Positions 53,193-61,687 of a stretch of DNA of 64,000 bases are shown here, one piece after another. The translations under genes and the position numbers were made by a program. Source of the stretch: JAAYYM01 sp964631375 (GTDB lineage: Bacteria; Bacillota; Clostridia; Lachnospirales; Lachnospiraceae). Each line of letters starts with the position of its first letter. The first letter of the stretch is position 1. Under the pieces are notes generated by a model. The model did no database searches. It was not told the DNA's origin and worked only from the letters and a program-made list of their open reading frames with translations. Location: assembly GCA_964631375.1 (NCBI GenBank), contig CAZVYQ010000002.1, positions 89,369-153,368 of the forward strand, given 5' to 3'.

Positions 53193-54584
53193 TTGGCAGG
53201 AAACAGAAATCCTAAGATTACAAAGTACAGAAAACCTCTTAATATCAATCTTGGATTGATTATTTTTGGTTTTATTTTTATATATATTTTAGCCAGTGTG
53301 ATCATTTATTTAAAAAATGATCAGATTACCCCTTATGAAGTAAAGATGGGATCTCTTGCAGTTAACAATACATATATGGGTATTGCTTTGCGTGATGAGA
53401 CTGTTGTAACATCCGACAGCTCCGGCTATGTAAATTATTATGCCAGAGAGAATGAAAAGGTAGCCAAGGGGTCTATGATTTATACAGTTGATGCAACCGG
53501 TAAGTTGGCTGAACTGGTTGCCGGAACAGCAGAAGAGGGAAGTGCATTATCTGATAAGGAACTAACAGAACTGAAAACATCGATTGCTGATTTTTCAACA
53601 GGATTTCAGGAGGATCATTTTTCGAGGATTTATGATTTTAAGTATGATATAGAGGGAACTGTATTAAAACTAGCAAATTACAAGGTGCTTTCCAGTCTTG
53701 ATAATTTGCAGAACGCTAATTTAAGTGATTCTGTAAAGTTTGGATATGCACCGGATTCCGGTATTTTGGTATATTCGATTGATGGGTACGAAGGATTGAC
53801 TGTGGATCAGTTGACTCCTGAACTGATGAATCCGGAACCATATAGTAAGCAGCAATTTCACAGTAATGACCTGATTGCAGAGCTGGATCCGGCCTATAAA
53901 CTCATTACAAGCGAAAACTGGTCCTTGATCATTGAGATTGATGAGGCCAGAGCGCTGGAACTTGCAGAGGAAACCTATATTAATGTTAGATTTTTAAAAA
54001 ACGGATATGAATCCTGGGGAGCTTCCTCAATTATCAGACAAAACGGTGCGGTTTATTTAAAACTGGATTTCACCAATTCGATGATTACATTTGCTACCGA
54101 CAGAATACTGGAGGTAGAACTTTTGACCAATACGCAGGATGGATTGAAGATCCCGAATTCTTCAATTGTTGAACGTGAGTTTTATTTGATTCCAAAGGAA
54201 TATATGACAAAGGGCGGAAATAGTGGCAATGACGGCTTCATTAAGGAAGTCTATCTGGAGGACGGTAGTGTTTCTACTGAATTTGTTGAGGCCACAATCT
54301 ATAATTCAACCGACGAAGATTATTATATTGATACTTCACTGTTTGAAATCGGAGATAATGTTATTATGCCGGATTCCACTGAGAAATATGCAATTAGCAA
54401 AAAGGCTACATTGATTGGTGTATATAATATCAACAAAGGATATGCGGATTTTAAACAGATTACCATATTAAATCAAAATGAAGAATATGCAATTGTAAAA
54501 TCTAATACAGAATATGGACTAAGTGTTTATGATCATATTGTTTTAAAAGGAAACAGTGTCAATGAGGATGATTTTATTTATTAA
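53193..54584 (+). CDS. HlyD-like membrane-anchored adaptor protein
   Basis: A single membrane helix (about residues 22-42) is followed by an extracytoplasmic region of about 410 residues with HlyD/membrane-fusion features: NNTYMGIALRDETVVTSDSSG and NYYARENEKVAKGSMIYTVD form a lipoyl-like half, and later beta-barrel segments include ILEVELLTNTQDGLKIPNS. No partner ABC or RND transporter is adjacent. The start is TTG 53193, eight bases after aaaggagg. yggS follows after 39 bases and then sepF, so a division or envelope link is suggested by context only. 463 residues. Confidence 0.78.
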   Translation: MAGNRNPKITKYRKPLNINLGLIIFGFIFIYILASVIIYLKNDQITPYEVKMGSLAVNNTYMGIALRDETVVTSDSSGYVNYYARENEKVAKGSMIYTVDATGKLAELVAGTAEEGSALSDKELTELKTSIADFSTGFQEDHFSRIYDFKYDIEGTVLKLANYKVLSSLDNLQNANLSDSVKFGYAPDSGILVYSIDGYEGLTVDQLTPELMNPEPYSKQQFHSNDLIAELDPAYKLITSENWSLIIEIDEARALELAEETYINVRFLKNGYESWGASSIIRQNGAVYLKLDFTNSMITFATDRILEVELLTNTQDGLKIPNSSIVEREFYLIPKEYMTKGGNSGNDGFIKEVYLEDGSVSTEFVEATIYNSTDEDYYIDTSLFEIGDNVIMPDSTEKYAISKKATLIGVYNINKGYADFKQITILNQNEEYAIVKSNTEYGLSVYDHIVLKGNSVNEDDFIY

Positions 54585-54623
54585 CATATTGGTGAATATT
54601 ATATTATGAAAGGTCGGAAATAA

Positions 54624-55316
54624 ATGCTAAAAGATAATTTATATCAGGTACAGGAGAATCTAGTTGCTGCATGTAAGCTGTCTGACAGACAAATTGATGA
54701 AGTCACATTGATTGCTGTCAGTAAGACAAAACCGATCTCAATGCTACAAGAAATCTATCATGAAGGGATCAGAGATTTTGGTGAAAATAAAGTACAGGAG
54801 TTGGTTGAAAAATATGAAAGTATGCCAAAGGATATACGCTGGCATCTGATTGGACATTTACAGACAAATAAGGTAAAATACATCGTGGACAAGGTATATA
54901 TGATTCATGGAGTTGATTCCTATAAACTTGCAAAAGAAATCAGTAAAGAGGCTATAAAGCATGATGTAACTGTCAATATTTTAATACAGGTCAACATTGC
55001 AAAAGAAGATACAAAATATGGAGTTTATGAAGAAGATACTATTCAATTGGTTGAGGAGATTTCAAAACTGGATGGCATTTCCATTCGTGGACTCATGACG
55101 ATTGCCCCTTTTGTAGAAGATCCTGAGGAAAATCGCCTTTATTTTCAAAAAATGAAACAATTATCTGTTGACATAATACATAAAAACATTGATAATGTAT
55201 GTATGGATTGTTTATCCATGGGAATGACAGGGGATTATATGGTTGCTATAGAGGAGGGTGCGACTCTGATTAGAGTAGGCACTGCTATATTTGGGAAAAG
55301 AGACTACGCTTTATGA
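54624..55316 (+). CDS. YggS family pyridoxal-phosphate homeostasis protein
   Basis: Single-domain PLP protein of the YggS/PROSC family, which buffers vitamin B6 and keto-acid metabolism and has no proven catalysis. The PLP lysine is in LIAVSKTKP (about residues 30-38), followed by DFGENKVQEL and WHLIGHLQTNKVKYI, and ending in LSMGMTGDYMVAIEEGATLIRVGTA-type order. The 230 residues are standard. It stands upstream of sepF as in many Firmicutes. Confidence 0.95.
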   Translation: MLKDNLYQVQENLVAACKLSDRQIDEVTLIAVSKTKPISMLQEIYHEGIRDFGENKVQELVEKYESMPKDIRWHLIGHLQTNKVKYIVDKVYMIHGVDSYKLAKEISKEAIKHDVTVNILIQVNIAKEDTKYGVYEEDTIQLVEEISKLDGISIRGLMTIAPFVEDPEENRLYFQKMKQLSVDIIHKNIDNVCMDCLSMGMTGDYMVAIEEGATLIRVGTAIFGKRDYAL

Positions 55317-55358
55317 GAAGGGTATAATAAATAGATGGGAGAATAAGGAGAGTTTATC

Positions 55359-55877
55359 ATGGGAGTTTTGGACAAGTTTTTGAACGCAATGAAATTAAAC
55401 GACGAGGATTATGACGACGACGATGATTACTTTGATGAGGAAGATGATTATAACGAACCTCCTCAAAAGAAAAAAATGCCCAAGCAGGATGTTATGAATA
55501 ATGATTTTTCAGATATTCACAAAGAAAAATCTGCTGCAAAAGTAACTCCGATGCGTTCAACAGGAAAGGTTCGCTCTACTGCAAGTGGAATGGAAGTGTG
55601 TGTGATTAAACCAACTTCTGTTGAAGATGCCCGGGAGATTACAGAGACACTTTTAGCTAATCGTACGGTTGTACTGAATTTGGAGGGACTTGATGTTGAT
55701 ATCGCACAGAGAATTATAGATTTTACTTCTGGTTCCACATTTGCTATCAGTGGAAATCTACAGAAAATCTCACATTACATATTTATCATCACACCAAGAA
55801 GTGTAGATATATCCGGTGATTTCCAGGAGATTTTGTCAGGAGCCTTTGATGTTCCGGCATTAAACAACAGATTCTAA
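55359..55877 (+). CDS. sepF: Cell division protein SepF
   Basis: Membrane-binding partner of FtsZ that shapes the division septum. The N-terminal amphipathic segment GVLDKFLNAMKLN is followed by a strongly acidic stretch (about 15-35, repeated Asp/Glu/Tyr) and the conserved core CVIKPTSVEDAREITETLL with DVDIAQRIIDFTSGSTF. The length is 172 residues. The site aaggaga precedes ATG by nine bases. A terminator follows, so yggS-sepF ends this unit. Confidence 0.94.
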   Translation: MGVLDKFLNAMKLNDEDYDDDDDYFDEEDDYNEPPQKKKMPKQDVMNNDFSDIHKEKSAAKVTPMRSTGKVRSTASGMEVCVIKPTSVEDAREITETLLANRTVVLNLEGLDVDIAQRIIDFTSGSTFAISGNLQKISHYIFIITPRSVDISGDFQEILSGAFDVPALNNRF

Positions 55878-55892
55878 CAGAGATTGAATCAG

Positions 55893-55923
55893 GAACTTCC
55901 TGCCATCGGTGGGAAGTTCTTTA
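55893..55923 (+). terminator. Intrinsic terminator after sepF
   Basis: GAACTTCC (55893-55900) pairs with GGAAGTTC (55912-55919) around an 11-base loop, followed by TTTATT. It lies 15 bases after the sepF stop. Confidence 0.75.
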
Positions 55924-55952
55924 TTCATGATATGAATTAATCAGGAGGGTCT

Positions 55953-57077
55953 ATGTCATACGAACTATATGTCAACTGCAAGAATAACCGATCAAAAATT
56001 ACCCAGTATCCTATATATTTTGAACATTCATTTCAACAGTTTTCTGAAGCATTGTCAAAACTTTCGCTTAATGAACATACTGCTTTTTGTATTGTAACAG
56101 ATTCAAATGTTTCACCCTTATATGCTGAATCTTTTCGTGACAGTTTCAAGGATTGTGTAGAAACAGTTGAGATATTCGAATTTACGGCAGGCGAACAGCA
56201 GAAAAATGTAAATACAGCCGAACTTCTATATGATTTTTTGATAGAACATCAATTTGGCCGAAAGGATATATTGATTGCACTTGGTGGTGGTGTGACAGGA
56301 GATCTCACCGGATATGTAGCTGCAACCTATATGCGTGGAATGGAATTCATTCAGGTACCGACATCACTATTATCACAGGTTGATAGTAGTATTGGTGGTA
56401 AAACAGGTGTTGATTTTAAACAATATAAGAATATGGTCGGAGCTTTTAAGATGCCATTAATGGTATATATGAACATCAAGGTACTGGATACATTACCCGA
56501 TCGGGAATTCGCATCAGGTATGGCAGAAGTATTAAAGACAGCGATGATAAAGGATGAAATGTTTTATGAATGGTTGATCTCCAGTTTCCATGAGATTGGC
56601 GATCATGATCCGGATATTCTGTCTGAAATGATCTATCGAACCTGTATGATTAAGAAGTCAGTTGTCGAAAAGGATCCTACCGAGCAGGGAGAACGTGCAA
56701 TCTTAAATTTTGGTCATACACTTGGACATGCATTGGAAAAACATCTTCATTTTTCGATGACACATGGTGAATGTGTTGCATTGGGATGTATTGCAGCGGC
56801 TTATATATCATGGAAAAAAGAACTTCTGTCAATGGAAGAATACTATGAGATCAGGGATATGTTTGTTCCATTTGGACTTCCGATTTCTATTGAACACATT
56901 CAACCTGATGAAATCATTCGGCTTACTTCATCAGACAAAAAAATAGAAGATGGTATTTTAAAATTTATTTGCTTAAAGAAAATTGGTAAAGCAGTAATCA
57001 GAACAGACATCACCAGTGAAAATATGCTGGATGGTATCAATGAAATCTATTATAAAGAAGAGGAATCCTATGATTAA
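55953..57077 (+). CDS. aroB: 3-dehydroquinate synthase
   Basis: Second step of the shikimate pathway, NAD- and metal-dependent. Landmarks are LIALGGGVTGDLTGYVAAT (about residues 107-125), SQVDSSIGGKTGVDF, and the metal ligands in MAEVLKTAM and NFGHTLGHALEK with HGECVALG. The 374 residues match the family. The ribosome site is caggagggt. It overlaps lspA by eight bases; no other aro gene is in the window. Confidence 0.95.
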   Translation: MSYELYVNCKNNRSKITQYPIYFEHSFQQFSEALSKLSLNEHTAFCIVTDSNVSPLYAESFRDSFKDCVETVEIFEFTAGEQQKNVNTAELLYDFLIEHQFGRKDILIALGGGVTGDLTGYVAATYMRGMEFIQVPTSLLSQVDSSIGGKTGVDFKQYKNMVGAFKMPLMVYMNIKVLDTLPDREFASGMAEVLKTAMIKDEMFYEWLISSFHEIGDHDPDILSEMIYRTCMIKKSVVEKDPTEQGERAILNFGHTLGHALEKHLHFSMTHGECVALGCIAAAYISWKKELLSMEEYYEIRDMFVPFGLPISIEHIQPDEIIRLTSSDKKIEDGILKFICLKKIGKAVIRTDITSENMLDGINEIYYKEEESYD

Positions 57078-57597
57078 GAAAATGATCAGAATGTTAGTGG
57101 AGTTATTTATCATTGGGCTGTTAATACTACTTGATCAGTCCACAAAGATCTGGGCTGTATCAACGCTGAAAGATGGGAAAATCATCCCATTGATACCGGG
57201 TGTCTTGGAATTTAATTATCTAGAGAACCAAGGTGCTGCTTTTGGTATTTTACAAAATCAACAGACTTTTTTTGCGATTGCCGGAGCCTTCATTTTGTTA
57301 CTTGTGTTATTTGTCTTATTTATGACACCAAATGATAAAAAGTATCGTCTCATTAATGTATTACTTGTGTTGATTGCTGCAGGTGCTGTGGGAAATATGA
57401 TCGATAGAATTGAGTTGGGATATGTGGTTGATTTTATCTATGTTTCTATCATCAATTTTCCGATTTTTAATATTGCTGATTGCTATGTGACGGTATCTAC
57501 CATTATTTTGGCATTTGCCATATTGTTTTATTATCAGGAAGAGGATTTTATGGTCTATCGTCTGAAAAAGAAAGAGCATAATGATGCAACAAAATAA
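57070..57597 (+). CDS. lspA: Lipoprotein signal peptidase
   Basis: Membrane aspartyl protease that removes signal peptides from prolipoproteins, which include the DUF3048 and carboxypeptidase proteins here. Four hydrophobic helices and the motifs LDQSTKIWAV, NQGAAFGIL, GNMIDRIELG and FNIADCYV are present. The catalytic Asp pair is Asp112 and Asp137. ATG 57070 is preferred over an upstream in-frame codon inside aroB. The length is 175 residues. It overlaps rluD by 17 bases. Confidence 0.95.
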   Translation: MIKKMIRMLVELFIIGLLILLDQSTKIWAVSTLKDGKIIPLIPGVLEFNYLENQGAAFGILQNQQTFFAIAGAFILLLVLFVLFMTPNDKKYRLINVLLVLIAAGAVGNMIDRIELGYVVDFIYVSIINFPIFNIADCYVTVSTIILAFAILFYYQEEDFMVYRLKKKEHNDATK

Positions 57598-58498
57598 CTA
57601 TATTGTAGAGAGTGAATATGATGGCATACGAGTGGATAAATGTCTTTCATTGGCATTTTCAGATATGTCCCGTTCTTTTTTACAGAAATTAATCAAAGAA
57701 GAGAAGATTACCCTAAACAGCACAATCTGTAAATCAAATGACAGAGTTAAGGTGGGTGATGTTCTTTCTTTTTATCTGGAAGAACCGAAAGAGCCACAAA
57801 TTCTTGCTGAAAATATACCAATTGATATTCTTTATGAAGATCAGGATTTGATTGTTGTCAACAAACCAAAGGGCATGGTAGTACATCCAGCACCCGGTCA
57901 TTACAGTGGTACGCTTGTAAATGCTTTGATGTATCACTGTGAAGGTGAATTGTCCGGTATTAACGGAATACTTCGTCCCGGAATTGTACACAGAATTGAT
58001 ATGAATACAACTGGTTCTTTATTGATTTGTAAAAATGATTTTTCACATCATTCTATTGCTGCACAGCTAAAGGAGCATAGTATTACAAGGAAGTACGTAG
58101 CGATTGTTCATGGTGTAGTAAGTGAAGATAATGGAACTGTTGATGCCCCAATCGGAAGACATCCAACAGATCGAAAGAAAATGTCTGTTCATACGAAAAA
58201 CGGAAAACATGCTGTTACTCATTATCATGTAATTGAACGATTTCAAAAATACACTTATATTGAATGTTCTCTTGAAACAGGAAGAACGCATCAAATCAGA
58301 GTGCATATGCAAAGTATTGGTCATCCAATCCTCGGTGATGATGTGTATTGTGGATTTCAGGATCCGTTTCATTTGGAAGGGCAGACACTTCACGCAAAAA
58401 CAATTGGTTTTATCCATCCGCGCACAGGAAAATATCTTGAATTTGAAGCAGTTCTTCCGGTTTATTTTCAAGAATTGTTACAAAAATTTGCTTTATAA
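57581..58498 (+). CDS. rluD: 23S rRNA pseudouridine synthase, RluD family
   Basis: Pseudouridylates large-subunit rRNA. An S4 RNA-binding domain (about residues 8-65, VDKCLSLAFSDMSRSFLQKL) precedes the catalytic domain with VVNKPKGMVVHPAPGH and HRIDMNTTGSLL, where Asp140 is the catalytic residue. The terminal RTHQIRVHMQSIGHPILGDD is typical. The target site (RluC or RluD type) cannot be fixed. ATG 57581 is followed by a second ATG; either may be used. 305 residues. Confidence 0.93.
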   Translation: MMQQNNYIVESEYDGIRVDKCLSLAFSDMSRSFLQKLIKEEKITLNSTICKSNDRVKVGDVLSFYLEEPKEPQILAENIPIDILYEDQDLIVVNKPKGMVVHPAPGHYSGTLVNALMYHCEGELSGINGILRPGIVHRIDMNTTGSLLICKNDFSHHSIAAQLKEHSITRKYVAIVHGVVSEDNGTVDAPIGRHPTDRKKMSVHTKNGKHAVTHYHVIERFQKYTYIECSLETGRTHQIRVHMQSIGHPILGDDVYCGFQDPFHLEGQTLHAKTIGFIHPRTGKYLEFEAVLPVYFQELLQKFAL

Positions 58499-58525
58499 AT
58501 TTATCACAATAAAGTGTATATCTTG

Positions 58526-58554
58526 TTGCGAATTAAAAAGCATTATGATATAAT
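58526..58554 (+). promoter_or_regulatory. Sigma-A promoter for the unknown gene and cstA
   Basis: TTGCGA (58526-58531) and perfect TATAAT (58549-58554) with a 17-base spacer lie 68 bases before the TTG start at 58622, in the 123-base gap after rluD. Confidence 0.6.
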
Positions 58555-58621
58555 TTTTAAGAGAATTTTAATAGTTTATTTAGTATATTTTGAAATTTAA
58601 TTCAGAAAGACGGCGAATGGT

Positions 58622-59140
58622 TTGACCCGTGAAGAGACACTGAAAAAGATATTAAGAGGTTATGAAGCATATTATGACGTAGAAGAGTGTGAGGCCGCCG
58701 ATCTTCCATTGGTAGCTACATGTTCTTTTTATGTTCATTCAGAGAAATATGTACTTGTTAAAAAAGCGAAGCTGTGGTCAGCTGACAGCAATGAGTATGT
58801 CTATATTTTTTCATTACCCACATTCAATCGGACAATCTACGAGAAATGTCGTGATTATGCATATCAACAGGGAATGGCATTGATCGATCCAAAGCCTGGA
58901 CATATGTATACATATATTACGACGCTTTTTATATGTGATAAAAGTGAAAAAGATGCAATAAAAGCACTGAAGAAGTGCAGGTTACACAAGAATTTTCAAT
59001 TTTCGCTATTGGGGTGGATGGATTTTCATACTGCTCTGGTTGATTTGACTGCCGACAGAGTCTATACCAACATGAGCGGACACGAAAATGCGAAATTTTT
59101 GAAAAGTATGATTCATGTTAAAAACAAAAAAGGGAGGTAG
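58622..59140 (+). CDS. Conserved-looking cytoplasmic protein upstream of cstA, function unknown
   Basis: Not recognised. The 172-residue soluble alpha/beta protein starts MTREETLKKILRGYEAYYDV and ends in a basic tail (HVKNKKGR). There is no signal peptide and no membrane segment. The start TTG 58622 has only a weak site (aaagacggcg); an ATG at 58617 is in another frame and stops after one codon. It ends four bases before the cstA start, within the same unit, so a joint role with the transporter is plausible. Confidence 0.7.
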   Translation: MTREETLKKILRGYEAYYDVEECEAADLPLVATCSFYVHSEKYVLVKKAKLWSADSNEYVYIFSLPTFNRTIYEKCRDYAYQQGMALIDPKPGHMYTYITTLFICDKSEKDAIKALKKCRLHKNFQFSLLGWMDFHTALVDLTADRVYTNMSGHENAKFLKSMIHVKNKKGR

Positions 59141-59144
59141 AAAC

Positions 59145-60899
59145 ATGAATGCAGCAGTAATTTTAGTAGTAAGTATTGTTTTGTTGATTTGTGGCTATCT
59201 GTACTATGGCAGATGGCTCGCAAAAACATGGGGAGTCGACGAGACAAAATCAACACCATCACATGATATGGAAGATGGTATTGATTATGTACCCGCAAAG
59301 ACACCTGTCCTGATGGGACATCATTTTTCATCAATAGCAGGTGCCGGTCCGATCAACGGTCCGATCCAAGCCGCCATCTTTGGATGGGTTCCGGTATTTC
59401 TATGGATCATTGTCGGAGGTATTTTCTTTGGTGCTGTCCATGACTTTGGTGCTTTATTCGCATCCATTCGTCATAAAGGACAATCCATTGGTGAAGTAAT
59501 TGCTGATACTATGGGAGCAAAATCCAAAAAGATGTTTATTGTATTTGCTTATTTAACACTGCTCTTGGTAGTAGCAGCATTTGCATCTATCGTTGCAAGT
59601 ACTTTCGGAGTTACTTCCGAGATGGCAGAAGCAGCACAGGATGCTAATGCTTCAACAGCAATGATTTCTCTGTTGTTTATCCTGCTTGCCATTATTTTCG
59701 GTTTTGCAGTATATCGTAGAAATGCACCTGTCGGAATTTCAACGGTTTTGGGAATTGTCGGAATTATTATCATCGTAGCAATCGGATTGAACTGGCATCC
59801 CATCGCTTTGCCTGCAAAGACTTGGATGATTATTTTAGGCTTCTATATCCTGGTAGCCTCCGTAACACCGGTATGGATTTTATTACAGCCGCGTGATTAT
59901 TTAAGTTCATTCCTTCTTTATTTTATGATTGTTGTAGCTTTTATTGGTATTGTTGGGGCTGCATTTACCGGAAATGCAAGTCTTTCTATTCCTGCATTTA
60001 ATGGCTTTACAGCAGCAAATGGTAATGGATTGTTTGCAAAGGGAACCTTGTTCCCTGCATTGTTTGTAACAATTGCCTGTGGAGCGATTTCCGGTTTTCA
60101 TTCACTTGTTTCATCAGGAACAACAGCTAAGCAGATTGATAACGAAAGAGATGCACTTCCGATCGGTTATGGTGCAATGTTGATCGAGTGCGTTGTTGCA
60201 ATCATTGCTTTATGTGCTGTAGGTTATGTTTGGAATACAGTTAGTGCTACAGATCCGGAAGCATTAAAATCAGCAGGTCTTGCAGCACCTACTGCAGTAT
60301 TTGCAAAAGGTATTTCTCAGATGATCGGAACCTTTGCTGGTGCTGAGAGTGGAATTGTAAAGGTTTCTTATAACATGCTTGTTCTTGCTGTTTCGGTATT
60401 CTGTCTGACATCACTGGATACAGCTACACGTCTTGCACGTTATATGTTCCAGGAGTTTTGGCTTGAGCCTGGACAGACAGAAGATGATGCAACAGGTTAC
60501 AAGAAGGTTCTTGTGAATCCATATGTTGCAACAGCAATCACAGTTGTACTTGGTGTTGCACTTGGTATGACAGGATATGCCAAGATCTGGCCGTTGTTTG
60601 GTGCAGCTAATCAGCTTCTTGCAGCTCTTGGTCTGCTGGCAGTTGCTACATGGCTTGGCAAGATTGGAAAGAAGAACAAAATGTTCTTTATCCCGATGGC
60701 ATTTATGTTGATCGTAACAATTACATCTCTCTGCTTTACATTAAAATCAAATATTGCCAATGTAACCGGCGGAACAGAAGCAGGATGGAGTATTGTTCGT
60801 ATTGCAATCAGTGCATTGTTGATCGTACTTTCAGTCATTTTAGCAATTGATGGTGTTAAGACACTCATGAATCAATCAAAAGAAACTTCAAAAGCATAA
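59145..60899 (+). CDS. cstA: CstA family carbon-starvation transporter
   Basis: Polytopic membrane protein of the CstA/BtsT family, whose E. coli members move peptides or pyruvate. The N-terminal DYVPAKTPVLMGHHFSSIAG and INGPIQAAIFGWVP (about residues 47-80) are family marks. The 584 residues give about 15 helices, a shorter Gram-positive form. ATG 59145 follows gggaggt; the upstream codon at 59115 lies inside the preceding gene and lacks a site. Its own substrate is not evident. A terminator follows. Confidence 0.94.
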   Translation: MNAAVILVVSIVLLICGYLYYGRWLAKTWGVDETKSTPSHDMEDGIDYVPAKTPVLMGHHFSSIAGAGPINGPIQAAIFGWVPVFLWIIVGGIFFGAVHDFGALFASIRHKGQSIGEVIADTMGAKSKKMFIVFAYLTLLLVVAAFASIVASTFGVTSEMAEAAQDANASTAMISLLFILLAIIFGFAVYRRNAPVGISTVLGIVGIIIIVAIGLNWHPIALPAKTWMIILGFYILVASVTPVWILLQPRDYLSSFLLYFMIVVAFIGIVGAAFTGNASLSIPAFNGFTAANGNGLFAKGTLFPALFVTIACGAISGFHSLVSSGTTAKQIDNERDALPIGYGAMLIECVVAIIALCAVGYVWNTVSATDPEALKSAGLAAPTAVFAKGISQMIGTFAGAESGIVKVSYNMLVLAVSVFCLTSLDTATRLARYMFQEFWLEPGQTEDDATGYKKVLVNPYVATAITVVLGVALGMTGYAKIWPLFGAANQLLAALGLLAVATWLGKIGKKNKMFFIPMAFMLIVTITSLCFTLKSNIANVTGGTEAGWSIVRIAISALLIVLSVILAIDGVKTLMNQSKETSKA

Positions 60900-60917
60900 A
60901 TATTTTTACAGAATCTT

Positions 60918-60960
60918 AACCCCTCACATCACGATTATCATGGTGCGAGGGGTTATTTAT
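60918..60960 (+). terminator. Intrinsic terminator after cstA
   Basis: AACCCCTC (60918-60925) pairs perfectly with GAGGGGTT (60947-60954), followed by the T-rich ATTTATT. It lies 18 bases after the cstA stop. Confidence 0.8.
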
Positions 60961-60963
60961 TGA

Positions 60964-60992
60964 TGTACAACCATCATAAAATAAGTTATAAT
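60964..60992 (+). promoter_or_regulatory. Promoter candidate for the cytidylate-kinase-like gene
   Basis: TGTACA (60964-60969) and a perfect TATAAT (60987-60992), 17 bases apart, lie between the cstA terminator and the start at 61041. The -35 matches four of six consensus bases. Confidence 0.5.
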
Positions 60993-61040
60993 TATTAATG
61001 AAGATAGTAATGAACATTCTATCAAATGGGGGTGTTGTAT

Positions 61041-61673
61041 ATGAAAACAATCATAACAATAGGAAGACAATTTGGGAGCGACGGACATGAGATCGGAGAA
61101 AAGTTAGCTGAGTATTTTAACGTTAAGTGTTATGATAAGGAGCTTTTGCAGCGAGCAGCAAAGGACAGTGGATTATGTCCTGAAGTTTTTGAAAATCATG
61201 ATGAAAAGCCAACAAGCAGTTTTTTATATAATCTTGTGATGGATACATACTCCTTTGGTTATAATGCATCCTCCTTTGTTGATATGCCCATCAGTCATAA
61301 GGTTTTTTTAGCACAATTTGATGCAATTAAGAAAATTGCAGAGGAAGGCCCTTGTATTATAGTCGGAAGATGTGCAGATTATGCACTGGCAGACTACCAA
61401 AACTGTCTTCATATATTTATACATGCTGATATTAATGAACGTATTAAGAGAATCAGCGAAAAGTATCAGTTAGAACCTGACAAAGCAAAAGAAATGATTA
61501 ATAAAAAAGATAAGCAACGAGCAAATTACTATAATTACTACTCATCAAAAAAATGGGGACATTCTGATAGTTATCATCTTTCTATAGACAGCAGTCTGCT
61601 GGGCGTTGAGGGTACAGTTCAACTGATCATTCAGTTTGTTGAGGATTATGAAAAGCATTTACCAAAGGCATAG
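61041..61673 (+). CDS. Cytidylate kinase-like family protein
   Basis: P-loop kinase-like protein of the Cytidylate_kin_2 group. The N-terminal IITIGRQFGSDGHEIGEKLA has the family glycine-rich loop and HEIG. Later pieces are CIIVGRCADYALAD and FIHADINERIKRI. The family resembles CMP kinase in fold, but its substrate is not proven, and a housekeeping cmk is expected elsewhere. ATG 61041 lies seven bases after gggggt; a codon at 61026 overlaps that. 210 residues. Confidence 0.87.
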   Translation: MKTIITIGRQFGSDGHEIGEKLAEYFNVKCYDKELLQRAAKDSGLCPEVFENHDEKPTSSFLYNLVMDTYSFGYNASSFVDMPISHKVFLAQFDAIKKIAEEGPCIIVGRCADYALADYQNCLHIFIHADINERIKRISEKYQLEPDKAKEMINKKDKQRANYYNYYSSKKWGHSDSYHLSIDSSLLGVEGTVQLIIQFVEDYEKHLPKA

Positions 61674-61687
61674 GAGAGAGCAGTAGT

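Noticed and set aside
55923..55937. ATTCAT-gat-ATGAAT palindrome before aroB
   Set aside because: Short arms in AT-rich sequence beside a terminator; expected by chance.
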